64,000 bases of DNA from Kappaphycus alvarezii (GCA_002205965.3 NADL03000699.1:558001-622000), one strand, 5' to 3'. Shown: positions 42,287 to 51,790, numbered from the stretch's first letter. Notes: generated by a model from the letters alone, not told the origin. Made by a program: numbers and translations.

Positions 42287-43475
42287 CGCGCCTAACACCG
42301 GCGTGCGGTCCGGCCCCGCGGTCGTATCACGAGAAATAATTCGTACAGCCTGCTGCACGGCATCTGCCGTGATTGTTGGTGCAGCAGGAAGGCTGCCTAC
42401 AGGAATAGACGTGAGCGGGCGCGCGGGTTAGGGGTGAATATCAAGCAGCTTTTGGATGGTTTGCGGGTCATTCACATCGGCCAGCGGAGCGTTGTGCAGG
42501 GACCGCATGGCCTTTCCGTATCGGGCGTCTGCACAGAGGGCTTCAGCGAGATGGGCGCGCCGTGTGTCGCTGGAGCCGGAGCCGTAAGCAGCGCGGTGCT
42601 GCTAGATCCACTCAGAGCGGGCTTAATGGGCGCGAAGGGTTTCAAACCACAACGCATTCCACTCTGCTCCAGTGTGGGCGCGCCGGATTCCGGAGCCTAG
42701 CGCGGCCCGTTGATCTTTGTTATGCTGCCAGCTATTCTCCCCACGCAGGCTGCGGCGGAGGACAGCGGTAGGCAGCATGTGGACATGCAGGAAGGCGCGG
42801 AAGGTGGCCTCGTCACCTCTTGCATTGGCGGCGGCTTGGACAAGCTTGATAAAGAGCAGCGTGAAAGGCCTGAGACATGGGAACGGGATATCTTGGAAGA
42901 TGTCAACTTCCCGGTACGGGGTCCGGAAGATGTCTTGGGAGCTTGGTAAAGGAGAAGCAGCTGATGGGGGATGGGGTGGGGTGGAGCTGTCCATGACGAG
43001 GATGGTTAGGCGGAGGAGCCATTACCCGACAGCACTCCTTCCATTACGGACGCGGCGACAGTTGGAGGGAGGCGACAGCGGGGGTCTTGTGCGGGTCCCT
43101 GGGCCTGAGGTGGGACATCTTGCATGCCTGAGGTCGACGGCGGCTTGGGAACGGGTGTGGCGGACTCACGACCCTGTGGCGCCGAGGAGGCGACATTAGG
43201 GGGAGAACGGCCGTGGGCGCCAGGGTTGCGGTGGGCACCATGAGGAACTCCGCCGCAGGGGATTCGTCAGTTCCCGCGCAACGGCGTTTGGTCACGGATG
43301 GGGAAGAGCCCAGAGACTGCAGGGTGAGGTCGGGGGATTCTCGAAGGGCGGGGCGGGGGGCTGGAGGGGCCGAGGAGGGCGTAAGCGCGTTGGGACGCTT
43401 GTTGTGTTGGGCGGGGCCGGGAGGGGTGGGGGCGGCGTTGGTCGGGGCAGGCGCGGTGGGGTGAACGGGGCTCAC
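42287..43475 (-). pseudogene. RT/RLE family copy R5, segment 1: N-terminal region
   Basis: The 5' part of copy R5. It opens with a Pro/Ala-rich, low-complexity region (43475-43044: APTPPGPAQHNKRPNALTPS). At 42994-42623 comes CLRPFTLLFIKLVQAAANAR and LHVHMLPTAVLRRSLRGENS, IRRAHTGAEWNALWFETLRA, then in shifted frames ITADAVQQAVRIISRDTTAG with PDRTP at about 42300, the G-PDG motif just before the RT fingers. A start at 43475 is plausible but unproven; frameshifts near 42620 and 42470. Confidence 0.6.
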
Positions 43476-43619
43476 AACGGCTGGGAGGGCGGGATCGGCA
43501 ACAGGGAAGTGCAGAGTACAGGGCCACTAAAATTGATGAGCTTTGGAGGGGTAGGCAAACATCTGCTTGTTGCGGACTACGACTACCGTAATTACTGAAC
43601 CTGCACACGTGGACCGAAT

Positions 43620-43969
43620 GGCATAGCTCAGCCTTTCATGAAGCCGAAATGACACCTTCTGCTTTAGAGCTTCCGATACGGGCCGCGATGACAGCCGCAT
43701 ATTCGTCGACCACCGTGTCTCCAATGTTTGGGGTGAACGTGGAGAAACGGGGGGTGGTGAGGTATCGGGATTATGATCCTGGGGGGTGGAACTGTGTCAG
43801 TTTTATTTACAGGGATGGCAAGGCGGGGCACTTTGGCCTGCTTTTGCCTAAAGTGGTGGTGCTGGAGAAAATTAGGAGATTGTGGAGAGACGTTAGGAGA
43901 GAGGTGGTCGCTGGACGGAGGCCGGTGTTCAAGTTAATACTGCGGATTGGGGCTTGCTTGGGAATGTAA
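43620..43969 (+). pseudogene. OTU-like protease family, copy iii (C-terminal part)
   Basis: The plus frame 43649-43969 reads VSPMFGVNVEKRGVVRYRDY, DPGGWNCVSFIYRDGKAGHF and GLLLPKVVVLEKIRRLWRDV. FGVNVE, ETGGGEVSGL (in the neighbouring frame), the HFGLL motif and the LP-x-VVV-x-EKIRR tail match copies i and ii. The GHFGLL motif could carry the catalytic His of an OTU-like fold. The N-terminal Cys region is not present here. A frameshift sits near 43745. Confidence 0.4.
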
Positions 43970-44028
43970 AATTTGAGGCTTGAACCTGGGCGGTGCAGGA
44001 GTTAGCGTATGACAAAAGCTCCAAAGTA

Positions 44029-44743
44029 CAGTGCGGTGCAAAAGTATAGACTCACATGAATTGAGAAAAATATTAAAATAAGCCAGATATATTGTGTACC
44101 ACAAAAACGTCTTTAAAAGCTGAGTAGAACAGCAGCATTTTTTTTAAAGAAAACAAAAGACAGTACGTGTGGGAATAAAAAACGTGATTTTACCGGTGCA
44201 AAAGTATAGACTCAAGAAATGTTTGAGATTCTCAGGTGGCGGGAAATGCAAACAGAATGAACAAATGCATACCAAACGACTCTCCTCACCTCTCCCCAGG
44301 CATCCGTTGCGTTTCAATGCATTGCAATCATGCCGCGGCAAAGGCAACTCACTGCAGAAGAGCAAGCATCAATTTTAGCCTTGCGCAATGCCAAACTCAC
44401 CACAAGGCAGATCTCCGATCAGTTGAAGCGCTCTCAAACCGTCGTTGCACGCTTTCTCAAGAATCCCAAGTCTTATGGATCCAAAAAAAGAAGTGGTCGC
44501 CCATCCAAGATATCACCCGCCGCGAGGAGGCAAATCGTTTTTATTCCCGCACGTACTGTCTTTTGTTTTCTTTTAAAAAAATGCTGCTGTTCTACTCAGC
44601 TTTAAAAGACGTTTTTTGTGGTACACAATATATCTGGCTTATTTTAATATTTTTCTCAATTCATTTGAGTCTATACTTTTGCACCGCACTGTATTTTAAT
44701 ATTTTTCTCAATTCATTTGAGTCTATACTTTTGCACCGCACTG
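44029..44743 (+). mobile_element. fold-back derivative of a Tc1-like transposon
   Basis: Left end CAGTGCGGTGCAAAAGTATA at 44029, preceded by TA (44027-44028). The arms 44029-44184 and 44536-44691 are nearly perfect reverse complements over ~156 bp. A second copy of the right terminal ~52 bp follows directly (44692-44743), ending in CACTG and TA. An additional inner end, GGTGCAAAAGTATAGACTC, lies at 44194. The core (44185-44535) holds the N-terminal third of a transposase. The structure looks like an inverted duplication of the right end onto a deleted Tc1 element. Confidence 0.8.
44330..44560 (+). pseudogene. Tc1-like transposase, N-terminal DNA-binding fragment
   Basis: ATG 44330 begins MPRQRQLTAEEQASILALRN, then LTTRQISDQLKRSQTVVARF and KNPKSYGSKKRSGRPSKISP. 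This is the paired helix-turn-helix of Tc1/mariner transposases with the GRP basic linker. The frame then runs into the duplicated right arm, so the catalytic DDE domain is absent. It could at most make a DNA-binding peptide. Confidence 0.8.
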
Positions 44744-44795
44744 TATGTGCCGTAAAATTGTACATTCCTGAAACCTTTCGAATTGCAGTGGTCTT

Positions 44796-45151
44796 TGTAA
44801 CAATCTAGTGTTTACTAGAATGTTATGGACGCCTCTTGAGATATGCCAGCAATGCTATTTAGCGTGGCATTTTTATTTTGCGTGTAGAATTTTATTATGC
44901 ATTGCTGTAATGCATCTAGACGTTTCGGATTAGTGTTCTAGAGTATTTTAGAGCACATTAGACGCGTCCAGTTAGTTTATTTGTAATGTGTGTTTTTACA
45001 CCCATTGAGGGGGGTACAAAGCACTATATAAGAGGTCGTAGATGCCGAGTAGCGGCAGGAACAACCAACAAACATTTTTCAACATCGATCAAAGTCAACA
45101 TCTGAGTTTATTTCAACTGTCTTCCTTTGCCCCAACTACTCTTTCGTTTCA
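44796..45151 (+). repeat. gypsy 5' LTR
   Basis: TGTAACAATCTAGTG to CTCTTTCGTTTCA, 356 bp, TG...CA. Contains CACTATATAAGAGG (TATA box 45025-45032); transcription probably starts about 30 bp beyond it. Confidence 0.95.
45025..45032 (+). promoter_or_regulatory. TATA box in gypsy 5' LTR
   Basis: TATATAAG in the last third of the LTR, matching the expected U3 core promoter. The same sequence is in the 3' LTR. Confidence 0.75.
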
Positions 45152-45754
45152 CTGGTAGCATCGCCCAGTTGGCCGAAGGAGATCAGTTAGTACCACGACT
45201 GTGGGCTGGAGTGCCAGTCGTTGGTAAGCACCACCTGTGGGCTGGAGTGCCAGGTGCGTGCAAGTAGTCCAGTTCTGCAGGGAGAACTAGATAGGCTGCT
45301 AGGTATCTTCGATATCTTCGCCTACTTTGATTTTGGTTATTCTGCGCCGAGTCGCCTACGTATTCTCAAATAATCCTCTCGACTATTGGCTGTTAGCTAG
45401 GTCGACCGACTGGGACAAGGATTCGAGTAACGCGCTCTAGGTTTGATCAGGTAGGAGCAACCTCATTTGGGTAGTGGGGAAAGAACTTAGGTTCTGTGAT
45501 TGAGAAGTATCTTTTGGTCGGCTCGAGATCTTTTCTTATAGGGTAAGGACACCGAAGGGTCTTTAACAAAAGACTGGTGGGGATATCCCGAACAGATATA
45601 GATCACCGTAACTCCCGGGTGTGGGTTACGAAGAGTTTGTATCACTCTCTTGCGGGAAGAGGACCCGTCGCCAAGGGACGGCTCCCTAAAGTATCAAGTG
45701 GATAATAAGTCAAGAGAGAAAAATTGAATAGAAGAAGAAAAAAGGTTGTGAAAA
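45152..45754 (+). other. gypsy leader with primer-binding site
   Basis: The leader starts C-TGGTAGC right after the LTR (45153-45159); TGGTAGC pairs with a tRNA 3' end GCTACCA. Only about seven bases are convincing, so the primer tRNA is not named. The ~600-nt leader contains a repeated CTGTGGGCTGGAGTGCCAG (about 45199 and 45235), and no frame of its own. Confidence 0.6.
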
Positions 45755-46555
45755 ATGTCGTTCTTGAAGCCGAATAAGCCAGAGCAGTTCAAGGGCACTC
45801 GGGATAGGCTCGTCGTGGAAACCTGGTTGTACCAGCTCGAACAGTACCTTACGCTCGTTCAGATGCAAAATATGGATCTAGCACTGAACGATAGAGCTAG
45901 GATTATGTATGCTACAACCTTGTTTACGGGCACAGCTGCAAGTTGGTGGTTCATGAAAGTTGCCTCCAATGCAGTTCCAGATTCTTTTGATGAGTTTAAG
46001 AATTTGGTAAGGGCTGAGTTTATACCCGCTGATAGTGTTCGACGTGCAAGAGACAAGCTGAGGAGTTTGCATCAGAAGTACTCTGTTGCAGCTTATCTCT
46101 CAGAGTTTAGAAACGTGGCTCTGAGCATCCCTGGTATCTCAATGGATGAAATGCTAGATAAGTTTATCTCCGGACTCAAGCCACAGGTTAGGCTAGAAGT
46201 CCTCAAGAATAATGTTACAAACGTGGAAGAAGCTGCCCGAATCGCTCTGAATGTTGACAGTGCTTTACGTGGATCTGGAATGTTCTCTAGGTTTGGTGAA
46301 CAGTCGAGTTATGTTCCAAGCCAGGCTCCCGTTCCTATGGAGATCGGTAACGTGGAGAAGAGGTACAACAGTGGTCAAAATCGAATCAGGAATCGTCGAT
46401 TTGACAAAGATAAAGAAAGGTTGTACAGAGAGAACCGCTGCTTTGTATGTCACAAAGTAGGTTGCAGGCCATGGAAACATAATGACCATAAGGAAAGTAA
46501 GATTGCATCGAATAATGCTCAAGTTATTGACAGTGGTCTAGAGTCGGAAAACTAA
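45755..46555 (+). CDS. gag: gypsy Gag
   Basis: Intact 266-codon frame from ATG 45755. Structural capsid protein of the virus-like particle. The N-terminal half has the retrotrans_gag fold pattern: FKGTRDRLVVETWLYQLEQY, then ATTLFTGTAASWW, FKNLVRAEFIP, and LRSLHQKYSVAAYLSEFRNV, FISGLKPQVRLEVL. Near residues 225-240 lies CFVCHKVGCRPWKH, a knuckle with order C-x2-C-x4-C-x4-H, in which the last two ligands are swapped compared with the usual CCHC. The stop at 46553-46555 lies in a different frame from pol; the pol frame is open upstream of its ATG and overlaps the end of gag, so pol could be made by a -1 frameshift or by reinitiation. Confidence 0.9.
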   Translation: MSFLKPNKPEQFKGTRDRLVVETWLYQLEQYLTLVQMQNMDLALNDRARIMYATTLFTGTAASWWFMKVASNAVPDSFDEFKNLVRAEFIPADSVRRARDKLRSLHQKYSVAAYLSEFRNVALSIPGISMDEMLDKFISGLKPQVRLEVLKNNVTNVEEAARIALNVDSALRGSGMFSRFGEQSSYVPSQAPVPMEIGNVEKRYNSGQNRIRNRRFDKDKERLYRENRCFVCHKVGCRPWKHNDHKESKIASNNAQVIDSGLESEN

Positions 46556-46596
46556 GAGGTCCGCCGAAAGGAAAAAGCGCTCCGGTTGGACCAAGT

Positions 46597-48498
46597 ATGA
46601 GTGACTTTAATCGTCTTGTTGCAGAGGTAAAACAACTAAGACAAAGTATACAGAGTCCAGTGTTGAAAGAAGAGATTTGCACTGGTGATAGCTCTGAAGT
46701 TGAGAAAAGTCAAAGAGATCATGCGATAGAAGGTTTGAAGACTAGTTTGGAGTCCAATACTATCGTTAATTGTCATGAAGACGACATCCAGGTCAAAGAG
46801 GAAGATATTCCAACCGAGGAATTAATCTTACTTGACGGGACGCTAAATAATGTGAAAGCGTCTGTCCTCAAAGACGACGGATGTAATACAAACGTAGTAT
46901 CTAGGGACTTTGCAGTTCGAAACAAAGAAAAGTTTCGATTTAAGAATGTCAAAGCCACTGTGAATCATTCGAGCAAGAAGTCAAAGGAGAAAACGTCGGA
47001 AGTTATCCTGGGAGCTACATTGAAGATTGGTTCCTATCTGTTCACGTCCAATTGGGTCGTTGCAGATTGTAGATATGATGTGCTTCTAGGAATGCCATGG
47101 CATGTTGCCAACAATCCAGATATTGATTATCAGCGCCGGGTTGTGAAGGTTAACGATGACGTGCTCCCGATAGTAGAAGATATTCCGATGGAAGTAAGAG
47201 TAACAAACATTGGAGTTAAGAAATTCCGGAACATGATTAGGAGAAAGAATCATGGGAGAGATTTCAATGTTTATCAACTGATCAATGCGAATGAGATTAA
47301 GTTGAAAAAGCCCTCTGCAATCAATAGTCAGAAAAATGCTAGTCTGGAAAAGCTGTTGTCTAAGTTTAAGGATGTCTTCAAAGGGAAACTACCAGCTGGA
47401 CTACCACCAAAGAGAAGTGTGGATCACGAAATTGAGGTTGAGAAAGGTTCTAAGCCACCTCATCGTCCATTGTTTCAGTTATCCCCAGCGGAATTGAAAG
47501 CTGCAAAAGAATATGTGGAAGATTTGCTGAGAAATAAGAAGATCAGGCCAAGTAAGTCACCGTATGGGTCACCGTTATTCTTCGTCCAAGAGAAAGACAA
47601 ATTGAGAGGTGTGGTCGATTATAGAGCACTTAATCGAATCACAAAAAGAAATAATGCGCCCTTGCCTAGGTCAGATGAGATGTTTGACAGACTTGGTGAC
47701 GCAAGAGTCTTCTCAAAGTTGGACTTGAAGACCGGTTTCCATCAGATACGGGTGAAGCCTGAGGACATTGAAAAGACTGCGTTCAATACGAAGTACGGAC
47801 AGTTTGAGTATCTTGTAATGCCAATGGGTCTATGCAATGCTCCTGCTACTTTTCAGTCACTGATGAACCGTATCTTCTATGACTGTATTGATGTCTTCAT
47901 GGTTGTGTACATCGATGATCTTCTCATATTCAGCATGGACGAAGAAAGCCATCTCAAGCATCTGGAAATAGTGCTAAGTCGCCTGCAAGAACATGAGCTT
48001 TATGTTTCTCCAAAGAAATGTGACTTTCTGAAAACGGAGATTGAGTTCTTGGGCTTCATAGTCGGTAAAGATGGTCTTCGTGTTAACCCAGAGAAAGTTG
48101 AGGTTTTGAAGACATGGCCGAAGCCTAAAACGGTGACAGAGATAAGGAGTTTTATTGGCTTACTCCAGTTCTTCCGCAGGTTTATTCCGAAGTTTTCGGA
48201 AATAGCGGCTCCGTTGACAGATCTGACGAAGAAAGATATCGGTGTTGGTAAATGGAATGACAAGTGTGATGTTGCATTCCAGAAGTTGAAAGAAGCCATC
48301 ACCCAAGCCCCTATTCTTGTTGCCCCGGATTGGAACAAGAGTTTTAGAGGACATGTGGATGCCTCACAATTTGCGGTTGGAGGAACTTTAACGCAACTAG
48401 ATGGAAACGGAAAGGATCGTGTTATTGCATACTATTCCAAAAAGTTGTCTCCTACTGAAAGATATTATTCCGCAAATGATAGGAGCTTCTCGGTTTGA
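46597..48498 (+). CDS. pol: gypsy Pol part 1: protease, RT, start of RNase H
   Basis: 633-codon frame. Protease near residues 75-190: VLKDDGCNTNVVS holds the catalytic Asp in a D-x-G-C variant of the usual DSGA, then RYDVLLGMPWH. RT at about 270-500: LRGVVDYRALNRITKRN, KLDLKTGFHQIRVK, FEYLVMPMGLCNAPATFQ and the catalytic VVYIDDLLIFS (YIDD at 47908-47919, residues 438-441). Linker and RNase H start: FIGLLQFFRRFIPKFS, FRGHVDASQFAVGGTL. The frame ends early with TGA at 48496-48498 in the middle of RNase H. Reading continues in another frame 1 bp before the stop, the result of one lost base around 48480-48485. Confidence 0.9.
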   Translation: MSDFNRLVAEVKQLRQSIQSPVLKEEICTGDSSEVEKSQRDHAIEGLKTSLESNTIVNCHEDDIQVKEEDIPTEELILLDGTLNNVKASVLKDDGCNTNVVSRDFAVRNKEKFRFKNVKATVNHSSKKSKEKTSEVILGATLKIGSYLFTSNWVVADCRYDVLLGMPWHVANNPDIDYQRRVVKVNDDVLPIVEDIPMEVRVTNIGVKKFRNMIRRKNHGRDFNVYQLINANEIKLKKPSAINSQKNASLEKLLSKFKDVFKGKLPAGLPPKRSVDHEIEVEKGSKPPHRPLFQLSPAELKAAKEYVEDLLRNKKIRPSKSPYGSPLFFVQEKDKLRGVVDYRALNRITKRNNAPLPRSDEMFDRLGDARVFSKLDLKTGFHQIRVKPEDIEKTAFNTKYGQFEYLVMPMGLCNAPATFQSLMNRIFYDCIDVFMVVYIDDLLIFSMDEESHLKHLEIVLSRLQEHELYVSPKKCDFLKTEIEFLGFIVGKDGLRVNPEKVEVLKTWPKPKTVTEIRSFIGLLQFFRRFIPKFSEIAAPLTDLTKKDIGVGKWNDKCDVAFQKLKEAITQAPILVAPDWNKSFRGHVDASQFAVGGTLTQLDGNGKDRVIAYYSKKLSPTERYYSANDRSFSV

Positions 48499-50276
48499 TA
48501 TCTTTTCTTCAAAGGTTCAGATGTTATTTGGAAGGTTCATCATTTGAGATTATTACTGACAATCAAGTCCTTAAGCATCTATTCACTAAGCCTAAATTGA
48601 GTCGAAAAGAGGCAAGGTATATCGAAACGCTTGGTAACTTTGGAATATTTCCAATTACCTTGAAGCAAGGAAAGATTCATGTGCTTGGTGATGCTTTATC
48701 AAGAGCTCCTCATGTAATTAGCTCTAAGGATATGGATAACCCTTCCATTAATGAGGTGGAAGTGTTATCTATTGATCTTGACGATATCCTTAGTAGTTAT
48801 GATGATGATCAGTTCTTTGGACCTATTGTTAGAGCCTTGGATGGAAATTGGCCTTCTGATGAGACTAAGAAAGTACAGCTTGAAAAGATAATTCATATGT
48901 TTAGGCGAGAGGGAAAACGACTAATGTATGGTAGGAAGCTTTGTATTCCAAGGAAGAGTGTTTCGGATATATTGCAGTTAGCACACGATTCGAAGATAAG
49001 TGGACATTTTGCTTTTGCTAAGACGTTATCGAGACTCTCAAACTATCACTGGAGACATAAGACACGTGATGTTCGAAACTACGTTCAGGGATGTCTTCGA
49101 TGTCAGCAAGCAAAAGATTCGAATCAGAAGAAAATGACAGTTCCCACATCTCTAGAGATGCCTGAGAGAAGATGGGGATCTTTGGCTACTGACTTCATTG
49201 TTCACCTTCCAAGGACTAAGAATGGAAAAGATGCAGTTACGACATGGGTTGATCGTCTTACAAGAAGAGTTCATTTCATTCCTTGTAATGTGAATGAAAC
49301 AGCAGTGGACGTCGCTAATTCGTTCTTTAGCAACATCTTCAAGCTCCATGGTTTACCCGATAATATTGTTTCCGACAGGGACCCGAAGTTTACTTCGAAG
49401 TTCTGGGAAAATGTTATGAAGCTTTGCGGAGTTAAGTTGAAGATGTCCACCAGTCGTCACCCACAGACAGATGGTGCGTCTGAGATTATGAATCGTATGG
49501 TTGAGAACTACTTACGATGTTATTGCTCGTATCATCAGAATGATTGGGATGAATTGTTACCTGCTGCTGAGTTTGCATACAACTCTTCTGTGACTGAAGA
49601 CTTGGGAATGTCGCCGTTCGAAATGGACTTGGGATATAATCCAAAGGCACCTCTTGATATGATTTCAGGAGCAGAGACACCAATTGAAAGCGTTGAAGAA
49701 TTTAAGGCACGACTGCGAAACTCCTTGGAAGATGCTAAGTTCTCGTACAGAGTTTCTAAAGCTAGGCAATCTGCAGTCTCTTCTCAACGGTATCAAGCTC
49801 CTCAATATCAAGTTGGATCGAAAGTATGGTTAAATAAGTCTCTGTTTACGGATTTGTATTCCAGATCGCAGGCAACGCAGAAGCTGACGGCTAGAAGATA
49901 TGGTCCATTCATGGTGAAGGAGTTAATTGGAAAGAACGCTTTGAGGTTGGATCTACCTAATCATCTCAAGATCCATCCTGTTGTTCATGTAATTCACACA
50001 ACTCCATATAAGGACCAGCCTGCTGATATTGCGCTGCCTATGCCTGAGCGACCCGATCCAATACCGATGCCTGGAGGAGAAGAACAAGTCGTTGACCGAA
50101 TATTGAAGCATAGGAAGAGAGGAAGAGGATATCAATTCCTCACTCTAATGAAAGGAGCGCCAACTCATGAAGCTGAGTGGCAGCCGAAAAGAGATTTTGT
50201 GGACCGAGACGGTACGGTTACGGAAGTTTGGCACAAGTATATCGTGGAAAATGGCATACTTCCAGAATATCATTGA
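48495..50276 (+). CDS. pol: gypsy Pol part 2: rest of RNase H, integrase, chromodomain-like tail
   Basis: 593-codon frame following the frameshift; not expected to be translated on its own since it lacks a natural start (first codon TTG). RNase H part: FEIITDNQVLKHLF, GKIHVLGDALSRAP. Integrase zinc region LAHDSKISGHFAFAKTLSRL, GCLRCQQAK. Catalytic triad D233 (SLATDFIVH), D294 (VSDRDPKFTSKFW) and E330 (DGASEIMNRM), spacing D-x60-D-x35-E. The tail VDRILKHRKRGRGYQFLTLM and HEAEWQPKRDFVD resembles a degenerate chromodomain, as in chromoviruses. Apart from the upstream frameshift no damage is seen. Confidence 0.9.
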   Translation: MISFLQRFRCYLEGSSFEIITDNQVLKHLFTKPKLSRKEARYIETLGNFGIFPITLKQGKIHVLGDALSRAPHVISSKDMDNPSINEVEVLSIDLDDILSSYDDDQFFGPIVRALDGNWPSDETKKVQLEKIIHMFRREGKRLMYGRKLCIPRKSVSDILQLAHDSKISGHFAFAKTLSRLSNYHWRHKTRDVRNYVQGCLRCQQAKDSNQKKMTVPTSLEMPERRWGSLATDFIVHLPRTKNGKDAVTTWVDRLTRRVHFIPCNVNETAVDVANSFFSNIFKLHGLPDNIVSDRDPKFTSKFWENVMKLCGVKLKMSTSRHPQTDGASEIMNRMVENYLRCYCSYHQNDWDELLPAAEFAYNSSVTEDLGMSPFEMDLGYNPKAPLDMISGAETPIESVEEFKARLRNSLEDAKFSYRVSKARQSAVSSQRYQAPQYQVGSKVWLNKSLFTDLYSRSQATQKLTARRYGPFMVKELIGKNALRLDLPNHLKIHPVVHVIHTTPYKDQPADIALPMPERPDPIPMPGGEEQVVDRILKHRKRGRGYQFLTLMKGAPTHEAEWQPKRDFVDRDGTVTEVWHKYIVENGILPEYH

Positions 50277-50289
50277 CGAGGACGTCAAT

Positions 50290-50308
50290 AGAGAGGAGGT
50301 GGGAATAG
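50290..50308 (+). promoter_or_regulatory. gypsy polypurine tract
   Basis: AGAGAGGAGGTGGGAATAG directly before the 3' LTR; all but three bases are purines. It would prime plus-strand DNA synthesis. Confidence 0.75.
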
Positions 50309-50663
50309 TGTAACAATCTAGTGTTTACTAGAATGTTATGGACGCCTCTTGAGATATGCCAGCAATGCTATTTAGCGTGGCATTTTTATTTTGCGTGTAG
50401 AATTTTATTATGCATTGCTGTAATGCATCTAGACGTTTCGGATTAGTGTTCTAGAGTATTTTAGAGCACATTAGACGCGTCCAGTTAGTTTATTTGTAAT
50501 GTGTGTTTTTACACCCATTGAGGGGGTACAAAGCACTATATAAGAGGTCGTAGATGCCGAGTAGCGGCAGGAACAACCAACAAACATTTTTCAACATCGA
50601 TCAAAGTCAACATCTGAGTTTATTTCAACTGTCTTCCTTTGCCCCAACTACTCTTTCGTTTCA
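50309..50663 (+). repeat. gypsy 3' LTR
   Basis: 355 bp, identical to the 5' LTR except for one G fewer in the run after CCCATTGA. Followed by GTCTT. Confidence 0.95.
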
Positions 50664-50668
50664 GTCTT

Positions 50669-51379
50669 TAAGCTTCCTCAAGAGAGGATTCACGACAATG
50701 AAGAATGATTCGTCGGGAGAACGTATCATACGTGGAGTAAGTATGGTACAGTAGTTGTTTTGAAGAGCACAAACCAGTTGTCGGCGCCCAATTATGATAG
50801 AATGTGGACTTCATCAGTTGAAACAGTTTTGACATTCCGGTGTACGCCAAAATGTGATAGGGGATATCTTGAAGGATGCGAAGATATTAGAATTGCTGTT
50901 ACGTAATTTTCGTAGTGGGGATCATACACACCGGCCGTGGAAGCCAGCAAACGGGACCCGTTTTACCCCTCAGTGCATCAATGCATGATACTCGAGGACA
51001 ACCAACTTGACATTCTCGATCACATTCTCGATGACAGTTCATTTGTGAAAACCGACACGACCCATTATCAGCAGCAACAACTCCATTTCAGATTCATTCA
51101 TTTCCAATCTGCTTTTTCACCCTTTGTTCTGACAAGCCCCCTGTTCAGAATCATATTTCCAGTTTCTCTCCTTGGCTTCTTGCAATTTTCTCACCAATCT
51201 TCTATCATTGCGCATGAATTATTGTCCCTCTTCATCTCCTCTTCTGCCGAAGCCGTTCAACTCACATTTTACAGTACCAAGCAGGCTTCCTGTCTGTGGT
51301 AGTAGTTTGAACACCAGCCTTATCTACCTGCCACCAGCCTTATCTACCTGCCACCTCCCTCCTAACCCTTCTCGACCAC
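50669..51379. other. no recognisable gene
   Basis: A 121-codon plus frame at 50937-51302 has no motif. Inside 51300-51370 the string CAGCCTTATCTACCTGCCAC is repeated in tandem. Confidence 0.4.
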
Positions 51380-51790
51380 CTCCTAACCTTCTCCTGCACC
51401 GCCATTTCCGGCAAAAGAGGTCAAAGTGGGCCCTCCTCGCAATCCCCGTGAAGGTCACCGATACAGTCTCCACCCCACCCAATATTATGATCCCTACATC
51501 TCATCACCCCTTGTTTCAACGTGCAATACGTGAACACCTCCACGTTCACCCCAAATGTTCGACATACCGGCACAAATTCCAATTCTCTCCACGTACCCCC
51601 ATACCACTCTGCCACCTTCTCCACATAAAACCACTCCACCTCCTGCACATGTTGCATAACACGTGGCCGCACCCCCTGGATAGTTGACACTGTCCCACTC
51701 AGCATTCCTAGCCTCACTAATCCCGATGCCATTGCGCTGAAGCCACAGTTGCTGTCCATGGGGATCTGTGCTTCCGTCGATTAGAGAATC
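51380..51790 (-). pseudogene. OTU-like cysteine protease family, copy ii
   Basis: The best preserved of the three. From about 51780: AQIPMDSNCGFSAMASGLVR, where D-x-NCGF resembles the OTU catalytic Cys loop. Then RPRVMQHVQEVEWFYVEKVA, WYGGTWRELEFVPVCRTFGV, NVEVFTYC and MRCRDHN. In a shifted frame the distal AHFDLF motif corresponds to GHFGLL of copy iii, followed by PEMAVQEKVRRW. One frameshift near 51450. OTU enzymes cleave ubiquitin-type linkages; that role here is inference. Confidence 0.45.

Larger units (their letters stand above)
44796..50663 (+). mobile_element. young Ty3/gypsy (chromovirus-like) retrotransposon
   Basis: 5868 bp with LTRs at 44796-45151 and 50309-50663 and an exact GTCTT duplication (44791-44795 and 50664-50668). 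The LTRs are identical except for one G in a G run, so insertion is very recent. Order gag, protease, RT, RNase H, integrase, chromodomain-like tail. One frameshift in pol (near 48480) separates two long frames. It lies 53 bp from the Tc1 fold-back element. Confidence 0.95.
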
